A stretch of DNA of 64,000 nucleotides from Chordicoccus furentiruminis (lineage in GTDB: Bacteria > Bacillota > Clostridia > Lachnospirales > Lachnospiraceae). The stretch lies in NCBI RefSeq assembly GCF_019355395.1, contig NZ_CP048829.1, positions 2,831,001 to 2,895,000 of the forward strand, given 5' to 3'. The position numbers and the translations under genes were made by a program. Below the pieces are notes generated by a model. That model worked only from the letters and a program-made list of their open reading frames with translations. It had not been told where the DNA came from and did not search any database. Shown piece by piece: positions 52,331 through 60,335 of this stretch. The number at the start of each line of letters is the position of its first letter. Position 1 is the first letter of the stretch.

Positions 52331-53137
52331 ATGAAAACGAGAGTGATCAGCGGCGCGGTTCTGGCCGCCATCGGCCTGATAACGATCTGGCTCGGAGGGC
52401 CGGTCCTGGCAGCGGTTCTTCTGTTCTGTTCTCTGGTCGGGATGTACGAGCTGCAAAAGGCCTGCGGTGTGATCAGGGACGGTGAAAAATGGCCCGCGCT
52501 TTCGGTGGCGGGATTTGCCGGCGCCGCGTTCTACGACCTGTTTCTGCTCTTATCGGGAAGACGTTTTGCGGTCGTGATCGCCGCGTTTGCCGTGATGGCC
52601 GTGATGATGGTCTATGTCCTGACGTTTCCGAAATATCACGCGGACCAGGCAATCGCGGTGTGCTTTTCCTTCTTCTATGTGACGGTTATGCTCGGTTTCA
52701 TCTTACTGATCCGGCTCGAGAAGGAAGGGCTGATCCTTGTCTGGCTTGTTTTCCTCTCGTCGTGGGTCGCCGATACCTGCGCCTATTTTGTCGGGCGTGC
52801 CGTCGGGCGCCACAAGATGGCGCCGGTACTGAGCCCGAAGAAGACATGGGAGGGTGCGGCGGGAGGCATCGCCGGAGCCGGGATTTCCGGGGCCCTGTTC
52901 GCACTGATTTTCGCCGAAGGCCGTCTGGTCGGGGAATGCGCCCTGATCTGCGCGGTCGGCGCGGTGATCTCCATATTTGGCGATCTTGCCGCTTCCGCGG
53001 TCAAGAGGGACCGCAGCATCAAGGATTACGGAAATCTGATCCCGGGACACGGCGGCATCATGGACCGGTTCGACAGCGTGATCTTCACGGCTCCGGTGAT
53101 CTATTTTCTGTCACTTCTTCTTGTCAGCGGGATCTGA
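52331..53137 (+). CDS. cdsA: Phosphatidate cytidylyltransferase
   Basis: The 268-residue membrane enzyme makes CDP-diacylglycerol. The CdsA signature is visible in the C-terminal third (SAVKRDRSIKDYGNLIPGHGG then MDRFDS), preceded by SPKKTWEGAAGG, and about seven membrane segments are predicted. It normally follows uppS and precedes dxr; here uppS is absent and dxr lies 6 kb upstream. rseP follows. Confidence 0.95.
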   Translation: MKTRVISGAVLAAIGLITIWLGGPVLAAVLLFCSLVGMYELQKACGVIRDGEKWPALSVAGFAGAAFYDLFLLLSGRRFAVVIAAFAVMAVMMVYVLTFPKYHADQAIAVCFSFFYVTVMLGFILLIRLEKEGLILVWLVFLSSWVADTCAYFVGRAVGRHKMAPVLSPKKTWEGAAGGIAGAGISGALFALIFAEGRLVGECALICAVGAVISIFGDLAASAVKRDRSIKDYGNLIPGHGGIMDRFDSVIFTAPVIYFLSLLLVSGI

Positions 53138-53183
53138 CAATCCGCTGGCTGACTATTGATTTGAATCGGAGGCATCGTCTTTC

Positions 53184-54503
53184 TTGAAGTGGATAATTGC
53201 AATCCTGATTTTTTCGCTCCTCATCCTGTTCCATGAGTTTGGCCACTTTCTGATGGCCAGACTCAACGGAGTCGCGGTTGAGGAGTTTTCTCTTGGATTC
53301 GGACCTCGACTTCTCAGCGCGAAGAGGGGGGAGACCCGTTATTCGTTGAAGCTTCTGCTGTTCGGCGGCTCCTGCCGGATGAGAGGCATGCTCGGAGGCA
53401 CGGAGGACGAAGACGGGAATCTTTCTCCGGAACCGGGATCCTTTCAGGCGGCTTCGGCGGGGCAGCGCGCGGCCATCATATTCGGAGGCCCTTTCTTCAA
53501 CTTCCTGCTGGCATGGATCTGTGCCGTCGTCGTGCTCGCTGTGGTTGGCTATGACCCGGCCGTCGTCACCTCCGTTGAAGACGGATCCGCCGCGCAGCAG
53601 GCGGGGCTTAAGGCCGGAGATACGATTACGTCCTTCATGGGCCGACGCGTGGAGATTGGGCGGGATGTGGACACATGGTTTGTGTTTCACGACCTCTCGG
53701 GAGGGCAGAACGTTACACTGACTTTCAAACGGGACGGTCAAACCCATACCGTATCCTATACGCCGGATGTGCAGAGGAGGTACATGCTGGGGCTGACCTA
53801 CAGCGTGGACGGGGACAGGGCTGAAATTCAGTCGGTTTCCGTCGGATCTCCTCTTGACAAGGCGGGCGTCCGCGCAGGCGATGTCATCACAGCGGTGGAC
53901 GGCACAAAGATCACGACAGCGAAGTCCCTGTATCGGTATTTTCAGGATCATCCCCTCGGTCAGAGCAGTGTGAAGCTTACGCTCAGCAGGGGCGGGAGGT
54001 TCTGGGAAACCGATGTAAAACCGCTGAAACGGGACGATGTCCGGATCGGATTCGGCTACAACCTCGGACGGACGAAGACGACGGCGCCTCAGGTGATCCG
54101 TCTGAGCTTTGTGGAACTGCGTTACTGGATCGGCACGACGCTTGAATCTATCGGCGCGCTGTTTACGGGCCGGTTCGGCATCAATGACCTTTCGGGGCCG
54201 GTCGGAATCGTGGATGTAGTCGGGACTACCTATGAGGAGTCAAGGAGCGAGGGCGCCCTGATGACATGGATGAACATGATCAATCTGATCATTCTTCTTT
54301 CGGCCAATCTTGGCGTCATGAACCTTCTTCCGATTCCCGCGCTCGACGGCGGGAGGCTGCTGTTCCTCCTGATTGAGGCGATCCGAGGCAAGCCGGTGAA
54401 CCCGGCGGTCGAGGCTTCCGTCGAGACGGTCGTGGCGGTCCTTCTGATGCTCCTGATGGTTTATGTGATGTACCATGACGTGCTGACCTTTGTGTCGCCG
54501 TAG
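53184..54503 (+). CDS. rseP: Site-2 zinc metalloprotease RseP/RasP
   Basis: The 439-residue intramembrane protease cuts anti-sigma factors or signal peptides. Zinc motif HEFGH is at residues 17-21 in the first membrane segment, and the third-ligand region NLLPIPALDGG is near residue 385. Two PDZ domains lie between (about 120-205 and 215-290), which is the E. coli RseP plan rather than the single PDZ usual in Gram-positives. It starts with TTG, placed after CGGAGG. ispG, its frequent downstream neighbour, is not here. Confidence 0.9.
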   Translation: MKWIIAILIFSLLILFHEFGHFLMARLNGVAVEEFSLGFGPRLLSAKRGETRYSLKLLLFGGSCRMRGMLGGTEDEDGNLSPEPGSFQAASAGQRAAIIFGGPFFNFLLAWICAVVVLAVVGYDPAVVTSVEDGSAAQQAGLKAGDTITSFMGRRVEIGRDVDTWFVFHDLSGGQNVTLTFKRDGQTHTVSYTPDVQRRYMLGLTYSVDGDRAEIQSVSVGSPLDKAGVRAGDVITAVDGTKITTAKSLYRYFQDHPLGQSSVKLTLSRGGRFWETDVKPLKRDDVRIGFGYNLGRTKTTAPQVIRLSFVELRYWIGTTLESIGALFTGRFGINDLSGPVGIVDVVGTTYEESRSEGALMTWMNMINLIILLSANLGVMNLLPIPALDGGRLLFLLIEAIRGKPVNPAVEASVETVVAVLLMLLMVYVMYHDVLTFVSP

Positions 54504-54602
54504 CATCCGGGTGCGGCAGGCGGTACAGCGGCCGCAAGACGGACATCAGGAAAGGAAAGGCCCGGAAGAACAGACTGCCGGAAGTGCTTCAGGAGACGAA
54601 TC

Positions 54603-55736
54603 GTGAAATCGTATGTCTTTACCAGAACGGATACAAAGATCATGAAGGGAGTCGCCATTCTGCTGATGCTGATGCATCATCTCTGGGGATTTCCCGAGCG
54701 GCAGCCGGGCGGCGCGTACGCGATCCAGTCGCCTGTTTTCCCTCAGGTGCTCGGAAAGGAATGGTTTGCCGCTGTCGGACAGTTTGGCAAGATCTGCCTC
54801 CCGGTATTTATGTTCCTGACGGGCTACGGCATGTACCGGCAGTATGAGTCGGGTAAACTTTCCGTCGAACGGAAAATCGGCCGGTTTTACATCTCCTACT
54901 GGAAGACGGCTTCGGTGATGCTGGCCGCCGCATTTCTCTTCTTCAGGTCGCAGGAGCAGCTGATCAGCGGAAAGAGGGACTTCTCTCGGCTCTATTCGTC
55001 CGTACATCAGCAGGATCTTGCGATGACGCTGATCGGCTTTTCGAAAAAATACAATCTGGAATGGTGGTATGCGGGCTGCTTCGTGATCGCGGTACTGTTC
55101 GGATACCTTTATATTCTGCTCACGCGGAAGCTGCACAACGGCTATATCGAGCTCTTCATCGGTTTCATGATCTGTCTGACCGCCTACCAGATTCTGCCGA
55201 TGCTGAAGGATGTCCCGTCCTTCGCCTGGATGAAGGAGGACGCTCTTTACAACTTTTACCTGAAGCAGGGCTGCGTCGGGGAAATCTACGCCGGCATCAC
55301 CTTCGCGCGCTATCATGCGCTGGATCGGGCCATGACGGCTGTCATGTCGTGGAACGTGCCGTCGCGGATTGCGTTTTCACTCGCGGGCGGACTGGTGATT
55401 TTCAACCTTCGGGCTATGAACGACCGATACCAGCAGTATTTTTATATCCTGACCCCGGCGTTCGTCATCGTCTCGATGAATCTTATCCGGCTGATCCGCT
55501 TCCTTGACCGGCCGCTTGCCTTCCTCGGTGCCCACAGTGAGAATCTCTGGCTGACACATTCATTTTTTTGTTATTATTTTTCGTTTTTTGTGAAGATCGT
55601 CTATGCTTCGGGAAATGCATTCGCCGATCTTGCCGTTCTTCTGGCCCTTTCTCTGGCAGCCTCGCTTCTGATCGAAGCATTCTGCGCGCTGGCCGGAAAA
55701 ATGGTCAGAGCCGTATCCGGGAGGGTTTCATCATGA
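54603..55736 (+). CDS. Acyltransferase-3 family membrane protein
   Basis: The 377-residue protein has about ten membrane segments and begins with the acyltransferase-3 pattern: KIMKGVAILLMLMHHLWGF, where the HH pair is part of the active site. Members O-acetylate or succinylate envelope sugars using CoA donors. The GTG start follows AGGAGA. Its stop overlaps the pyridoxal kinase ATG by four bases. Substrate is unknown; a link with the envelope-acylation operon at 23.9 kb is possible but unsupported. Confidence 0.75.
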   Translation: MKSYVFTRTDTKIMKGVAILLMLMHHLWGFPERQPGGAYAIQSPVFPQVLGKEWFAAVGQFGKICLPVFMFLTGYGMYRQYESGKLSVERKIGRFYISYWKTASVMLAAAFLFFRSQEQLISGKRDFSRLYSSVHQQDLAMTLIGFSKKYNLEWWYAGCFVIAVLFGYLYILLTRKLHNGYIELFIGFMICLTAYQILPMLKDVPSFAWMKEDALYNFYLKQGCVGEIYAGITFARYHALDRAMTAVMSWNVPSRIAFSLAGGLVIFNLRAMNDRYQQYFYILTPAFVIVSMNLIRLIRFLDRPLAFLGAHSENLWLTHSFFCYYFSFFVKIVYASGNAFADLAVLLALSLAASLLIEAFCALAGKMVRAVSGRVSS

Positions 55737-56581
55737 GCGCAGCGCAGCGTGCCGACCACAACAGACAGAAAAAAATCGCGGCGGTCAATGATCTGACCGG
55801 ATTCGGACGCTGCTCGCTGACCGTGCAGATCCCGATCATCTCAAAGCTCCGGGTGCAGTGCTGTCCGGTGCCGACCGCGATTCTGTCAAATCATACCGGC
55901 TTCGACAGCTTCTACGCGGATGACTATACCGATCATCTCGCGGCGTACACAGCGGAGTGGAAAAAGCTGGGGCTGACATTCTCAGGCATCGCGACCGGCT
56001 ATCTCGGGTCAGAGAGGCAGTTCGGGATGGTCCGGAATTTTATCAGGGATTTCTCCGACGAAAAAACGGTCGTGATCGTGGATCCGGTGATGGGCGACGG
56101 AGGGAGGACCTACGCATCCTATTCGGATGAGATGTGCGAAGGCATGCGGCATCTGACGGCGCTGGCTGATCTGATCACGCCGAATCTGACCGAAGCCTGC
56201 ATTCTCACCGGAAGACAATACCATGAGGCTCCCTGGCACAGGGAGGAGCTGGAGGCCATGCTGCATGAGCTGCGGGCGATGGGACCGGAAAAAATCGTGA
56301 TTACCGGAATTCCGCAGGGAGAATTCATCGCGAGTATCTGTCTGGACGGGGATGGCGCCATCGGGCTGACGCGGCAGTACCGGGTCGGGGAGCAGCGCTG
56401 CGGCACCGGCGACGTCTTCGCATCCGTCATTGCCGCGGATGCGGTGAACGGGGTGAATTTTGCCGCTTCGGTGAAAAAGGCGTCCGCCTTCGTCAAGTCA
56501 TGCATCCTGAATACAATCCGGCTCGGTATTCCGTCTACGGACGGAGTGAGCTTTGAGGAAGTTCTGGACCGTCTTCACTGA
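55733..56581 (+). CDS. pdxK: Pyridoxal/pyridoxamine kinase
   Basis: The 282-residue ribokinase-fold enzyme has the pyridoxal kinase pattern: VNDLTGFGRCSLTVQIPI, VDPVMGDGG, TPNLTEACILTG, and the catalytic GTGDVFASVI. It salvages B6 vitamers to pyridoxal phosphate. GGGAGGG precedes the ATG at 55733, which is coupled to the acyltransferase stop; an upstream-extended frame is a shadow. ThiD-like hydroxymethylpyrimidine kinase activity is a lesser possibility. Confidence 0.85.
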   Translation: MSAAQRADHNRQKKIAAVNDLTGFGRCSLTVQIPIISKLRVQCCPVPTAILSNHTGFDSFYADDYTDHLAAYTAEWKKLGLTFSGIATGYLGSERQFGMVRNFIRDFSDEKTVVIVDPVMGDGGRTYASYSDEMCEGMRHLTALADLITPNLTEACILTGRQYHEAPWHREELEAMLHELRAMGPEKIVITGIPQGEFIASICLDGDGAIGLTRQYRVGEQRCGTGDVFASVIAADAVNGVNFAASVKKASAFVKSCILNTIRLGIPSTDGVSFEEVLDRLH

Positions 56582-56607
56582 CGGAACGCGGCAGGAGGTG
56601 AACCGAA

Positions 56608-57270
56608 ATGAACGGAAAAAAGGCAGCGGCGGAAACACCGCGCTATTACCACACGGATCACCGGGGAATGACGATCCTCTATGAGGCGTACGGCAATCTC
56701 TATATCAATCTGACGAACCGCTGTCCCTGTGCCTGTGAGTTCTGCGAGCGGAAACTGTTCGATCATATCGGATCGAACGGGACGCTGTGGCTCAGTCACG
56801 AGCCGACGGCGGAGGAAGTGAAGGCTGCGCTGGATCAGAAAGATCTGAGCCGGTACGGGGAAGTGGTTTTCTGCGGCTTCGGCGAGCCGACGGAGGCACT
56901 GCCGGTTCTGCTTGAAACCGCCGATGAACTGAAGAGAAGAGGAGCGGGAAATGTACGCATCAATACAAACGGACTGGGCAATCTGGTGAACAGAAGGGAT
57001 ATTACGCCTGAGTTTGAAGGACGGATCGATACAGTTTCCATCAGCCTCAATACACCGGACGCGGATGCGTATCTCCGGCTCGTCCACCCACGGTTCGGGA
57101 AGGGCTCGTTCGAAGCCCTTGTGGAGTTTGCCAGAGGCTGTACGCGCTTCGTTCCCCATGTCATTCTGACGACCGTGGAGCGGACGATCACAAAGGAGCA
57201 GGAGGCGCAGTGCGCCTCGCTCTGCCGGTCTGTCGGCGCGGAGTACCGGATCCGCCCGCTGGAAAGCTGA
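56608..57270 (+). CDS. Radical SAM protein, TatD-associated type
   Basis: The 220-residue protein is a small radical S-adenosylmethionine enzyme. The 4Fe-4S cysteines are C39, C43 and C46 in NRCPCACEFCER; GFGEPT supplies the SAM glycine motif and TNGLGN a later strand. The length and the INLTNRCPCACEFC context match the TatD-linked radical SAM family, whose function is unknown. No tatD gene is adjacent here. AGGAGGTGAACC precedes the ATG. Confidence 0.8.
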   Translation: MNGKKAAAETPRYYHTDHRGMTILYEAYGNLYINLTNRCPCACEFCERKLFDHIGSNGTLWLSHEPTAEEVKAALDQKDLSRYGEVVFCGFGEPTEALPVLLETADELKRRGAGNVRINTNGLGNLVNRRDITPEFEGRIDTVSISLNTPDADAYLRLVHPRFGKGSFEALVEFARGCTRFVPHVILTTVERTITKEQEAQCASLCRSVGAEYRIRPLES

Positions 57271-57330
57271 CACCGGCGGCCGGTTTTATGAAACAATTCT
57301 TAAATATGCCACAAAGCAGGAACGAAGCAG

Positions 57331-57336
57331 TATAAT
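57331..57336 (+). promoter_or_regulatory. -10 element ahead of the DUF1002 gene
   Basis: TATAAT at 57331-57336 is a consensus -10, but no good -35 is seen at the expected distance. The leader would be about 90 bases and ends in AGGAGGAAC. Confidence 0.45.
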
Positions 57337-57431
57337 TAAAAAGCCATCTGACGGTTCAGCACCCGGAGAGGGCAGCCGGATCAGACAACGGGATCCGGAA
57401 TGATTTGAGAGAACAGAAGGAGGAACGATTG

Positions 57432-59411
57432 ATGCGCAGAATGAAGAAAATGACCGGACTGCTGGCTGCGGTCAGCATGATGGCGGTCTCACTGTCACCG
57501 GCTGCGGTTCAGGCGGACTCGCAGAAAGTGGTGACGCTCGGCGCGGATCTGACGGATTCCCAGAAATCCGTCATGCTGAAGTATTTTGGCGTCAGCGCGG
57601 ACAGCGTGCAGGTGATTGAGGTGACGAATCAGGAAGAACGGGATACGCTGGGAAGCTATGTGCCGCTTGAGCAGATCGGGACGCGGACGCTCAGCTGTGC
57701 CTATGTACAGCCGACAGCATCCGGAGGAATCCAGGTGAAAACGGCGAATCTTAACTTCGTGACGTCCAACATGATCGCGGCGGCGCTATCCACTTCGGGT
57801 GTGAAGAACTGCAACGTTGTTGCGGCCTGCCCGATCGAGGTTTCCGGCACAGGTGCGCTGACCGGCGTGACCAAGGCGTTCGAGGCCGCGACCAATACGG
57901 CGCTGGATGCGGGAAAGAAGCAGACGGCGGCAAAGGAAATCGTCACGACAGGCAAAGTCGCCGAGGCCGTCGGACAGAAGCAGGCTACGGAGATCGTCAA
58001 CGATATCAAGATCCAGATTATCCAGAACCAGGTTGCCGAATCCGATACGGAGCAGATCACGAACATCGTCAATGACGCGGTGGATGATGCCTCCAATCCG
58101 GACAGCGGAGCGGAGAAAACGGATTCCGCTGTGACGGTCCGGCTCTCCGATGAGGACCGTCAGGCGCTGGAGGATCTGGCGAAGCAGATCGCGGCCGAGA
58201 AATACAACTATGACGATGTGAAGGAAACGCTGGACCGGGTGGAAAAGAACACTTCCTCCGGTGACACAAATGTGAATGTCAACGTAAACGTGGACAATTC
58301 CAACAGCAACGTGAACAGCGCGGAGAATACGAATACAAATACGAATACGGATTCGTCGACTGAGAGCCTCAGCAGCGACAACATCATGATGAATACGGAT
58401 GACGCCGCGCTGGGGAAGGATGTCATCGAAGATGCGACGAACCAGCAGGCGCTGACAGGGCCGGATTCTTCCGCCCCAACCGATTCGACCGCGTCCGACG
58501 GCGCTCTCTTCACGATCACAGCGCAGGATGAGTACGAGGACAGCACCGCGCAGACGGCGGGCTCCGGCGCAGCTCAGGACGACGAGCAGGCGGCTGATTC
58601 CGCGGCTGTCCAGAGCTCTGCCGCACAGAATTCGGCGTCTCCGTCGGAAACGGCAGGCGCTGACGCCGCAACGGATACGCCCGCGGCGGATGCCGCTTCC
58701 TCCGCTCCGGCCGTAACACAGGCGCCGGCGATCGCTTTTGCGGCCGGTGATCTTGAGCAGCCGCTGCTGAATTCCTTCGCGCTGCGGTTCTATGTTGAAG
58801 GCCGGTTCGTTCCGGCTTCCGGTACTGTTACGATTACCGATAGCGCCGGCAATGAAGTGAAAACAGTCGATCTCTCGAATACGGCAGCGTGGGGCTCCGT
58901 TGATGTGACGGATGACGAGAAGCTGAACGGCCTCGGCTGGGAAGAAGCGACGGAAATCGATGTTCTTACCGGCGACGCGCCGCTGACGGACGGAACCTAT
59001 ACCATCTCGGGCAGCATCGCCTTTGCGGCGAAAGGCGAGGACGGCATGCCTCAGGAAGGCACCGTGACGGAAGCCGCGGTCATTGACGGACAGCAGATTC
59101 CGTATGCTTCCTCGACGCTGACGATTCAGGCGGATACCGAGCAAGGGTTCAAGGCCGGGAACACCGCGTCGCTGACGGTCGCGATGCCCGACGGAGCCGT
59201 GACGGCCGAGGTGACGTCTGCCCATGAGGAAGTGGCATCCCTTCCGAACGCGACGATCGGCTCGTCCGACGAGAGCGGAGCGGAAGCACCAGATCAATCC
59301 CCGCTCTCCGTCAGCCTGAATGCCGCCGGTGATACGGAACTGGACGTGACGTATTATGACGCGGATGGCAGCGAGATCGGGACGCAGACTCTCTCTATTG
59401 CAGTGTTCTGA
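57432..59411 (+). CDS. Large exported DUF1002 protein
   Basis: The 659-residue protein has a signal peptide (RRMKKM, then LLAAVSMMAVSLSPAAVQA, cut near QADSQK) and an N-terminal DUF1002 domain (about residues 25-270), as in YpuA of bacilli. The middle (about 270-430) is a low-complexity linker rich in Asn, Thr, Ser, Asp and Ala, with short NVNVNVDN-type repeats. The C-terminal third is beta-rich, with Ig-like strands. AGGAGG sets the ATG at 57432. It has no sortase motif or wall-binding repeat, so it is probably released or held by the envelope non-covalently. Function is unknown. Confidence 0.8.
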   Translation: MRRMKKMTGLLAAVSMMAVSLSPAAVQADSQKVVTLGADLTDSQKSVMLKYFGVSADSVQVIEVTNQEERDTLGSYVPLEQIGTRTLSCAYVQPTASGGIQVKTANLNFVTSNMIAAALSTSGVKNCNVVAACPIEVSGTGALTGVTKAFEAATNTALDAGKKQTAAKEIVTTGKVAEAVGQKQATEIVNDIKIQIIQNQVAESDTEQITNIVNDAVDDASNPDSGAEKTDSAVTVRLSDEDRQALEDLAKQIAAEKYNYDDVKETLDRVEKNTSSGDTNVNVNVNVDNSNSNVNSAENTNTNTNTDSSTESLSSDNIMMNTDDAALGKDVIEDATNQQALTGPDSSAPTDSTASDGALFTITAQDEYEDSTAQTAGSGAAQDDEQAADSAAVQSSAAQNSASPSETAGADAATDTPAADAASSAPAVTQAPAIAFAAGDLEQPLLNSFALRFYVEGRFVPASGTVTITDSAGNEVKTVDLSNTAAWGSVDVTDDEKLNGLGWEEATEIDVLTGDAPLTDGTYTISGSIAFAAKGEDGMPQEGTVTEAAVIDGQQIPYASSTLTIQADTEQGFKAGNTASLTVAMPDGAVTAEVTSAHEEVASLPNATIGSSDESGAEAPDQSPLSVSLNAAGDTELDVTYYDADGSEIGTQTLSIAVF

Positions 59412-59440
59412 CAGAAAAACAATAAAATTTATAGCAGTGA

Positions 59441-59469
59441 TTGACAAACCGTCGGCCTTCTCCTATAAT
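59441..59469 (+). promoter_or_regulatory. Consensus promoter of tRNA-Leu
   Basis: TTGACA at 59441-59446 and TATAAT at 59464-59469 match consensus fully with a 17-base spacer, as expected for a stable RNA. Confidence 0.9.
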
Positions 59470-59507
59470 AGCATCGTTGACTTCGGAAGACGTTCCGGAG
59501 GCATGAT

Positions 59508-59592
59508 GCGGAAGTGTCGGAATTGGCAGACGAGCTAGACTAAGGATCTAGTGATCATTGCGATCGTGTGGGTTCAAGTCCCATCTTCCGCA
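59508..59592 (+). tRNA. tRNA-Leu, anticodon AAG
   Basis: The 85-base gene folds as a class II tRNA. Acceptor arms are GCGGAAG (59508-59514) and CTTCCGC (59585-59591), with discriminator A. Anticodon stem CTAGA/TCTAG encloses loop CTAAGGA, giving anticodon AAG. A long variable arm (GATC...GATC) and T-loop TTCAAGT are present. CCA is not encoded. Adenosine at position 34 would need conversion to inosine by TadA to read CUU and CUC; most bacteria use GAG here. Confidence 0.9.
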
Positions 59593-59600
59593 CGAGGGTT

Positions 59601-59639
59601 TCGCCCTGTGACACAGGATGTCACAGGGCGATATTTTTT
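59601..59639 (+). terminator. Terminator after tRNA-Leu
   Basis: CGCCCTGTGA (59602-59611) pairs with TCACAGGGCG (59621-59630), extended by one T-A pair, and six T residues follow at 59634-59639. Confidence 0.9.
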
Positions 59640-59899
59640 CTGAAAAAGCCCGGAAATAAAGGATTTCTGAACCATCCGGATCGCTATGGGGCGCTGCTCG
59701 GTGCCGTGCCGTTTCATGGTGAAAAAGCCGGTTTGTGGTAGTAAGTGTGGTAGTATATACCGGCAGCAGGGGAAATACGGAAGCGAAATGATGGATGCGG
59801 AACAGACGTGGCTGTTATCATTTCACAGAAATGCAATCACATTGAAATGACTTTCTCCTGACTCCGTGCTATAGTGAGAGTCAGGAGGAGGCGATTTCA
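59640..59899. repeat. Gap with direct repeat, probable mobile-element scar
   Basis: No gene is supported in this gap. TGTGGTAGTA occurs twice, at 59734-59743 and 59746-59755, 12 bases apart. Such direct repeats beside a tRNA gene are like the arm-binding sites of tyrosine integrases. The small phage-like frames just downstream support the idea that a prophage or similar element once occupied this site. Confidence 0.4.
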
Positions 59900-60058
59900 A
59901 TGGTCCTCGCATGGGTGATTATTATACTGTTGATTACAGCTCCATTGTGGATTTGGGCGTTGTACCTGCTGTTTCTGGCAAAACTTGAGGAATTGGACGA
60001 CAAGTTAAGCCCGGAAGAACGGAAGAAGAGATGGGAGCGTACTTTGTACGGTAGGTAA
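59900..60058 (+). CDS. Small membrane protein, 52 aa, phage-like
   Basis: The ATG at 59900 follows AGGAGGAGGCG. The protein has one strongly hydrophobic segment (residues 2-24, opening VLAWVIIILLITAPLWIW) and a charged helical tail (LEELDDKLSPEERKKRWE). I do not recognise a family with certainty. Its size and layout resemble small proteins encoded near tail genes in siphophages. A terminator follows directly. Confidence 0.5.
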   Translation: MVLAWVIIILLITAPLWIWALYLLFLAKLEELDDKLSPEERKKRWERTLYGR

Positions 60059-60080
60059 TCGAAATTGACTTGTGCTTTTA

Positions 60081-60112
60081 GCGTCTGTACAGCAATGTGC
60101 AGGCGCTTTTTT
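60081..60112 (+). terminator. Terminator after the small membrane protein gene
   Basis: GCGTCTGTAC (60081-60090) pairs with GTGCAGGCGC (60097-60106), with two wobble pairs, followed by six T residues. Confidence 0.75.
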
Positions 60113-60134
60113 ATGCCCATAATGAGGTGACTTC

Positions 60135-60335
60135 ATGGCAGAAAAAATTAAAATCGTACTGGCCCTTGACGGGGAATCGAAATTTTCTCAGGAAGGGCAG
60201 CGCCAAACAGAGCCAAACGGTGTGAAACGGATTCACATGTGCCGCGCCGTCGCGCCTTGTCATCGCCGGTTCGATGATGCTATAATCAAAATATGTCAAT
60301 CAATGAAGAGTCCTTCAAGAAAATCCGGAGTCTGA
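60135..60335 (+). pseudogene. Truncated phage-tail-like gene fragment
   Basis: The first 17 or so residues, MAEKIKIVLALDGESKF, read like the N-terminus of a siphophage tape-measure or tail protein, and GAGGTGAC precedes the ATG. After about residue 18 the composition changes and the frame runs into the next gene, so the rest is probably unrelated sequence read in frame. I take it as a deleted prophage gene start. Recognition rests on a short segment only. Confidence 0.4.
60257..60286 (+). promoter_or_regulatory. Promoter of AI-2E-family gene, close to start codon
   Basis: TTGTCA at 60257-60262 and TATAAT at 60281-60286, with TG at 60278-60279, form a promoter with an 18-base spacer. The predicted start of transcription coincides with the ATG at 60293. 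Confidence 0.65.

Noticed and set aside
58260-58350. Short tandem repeats as a CRISPR-like or regulatory array
   Set aside because: They are in frame within the DUF1002 gene and encode an Asn/Val/Thr low-complexity linker.
57786-59447. 553-codon open frame on the minus strand
   Set aside because: It is opposite the DUF1002 gene, and its Arg- and Ile-rich low-complexity sequence mirrors the repeats on the other strand.
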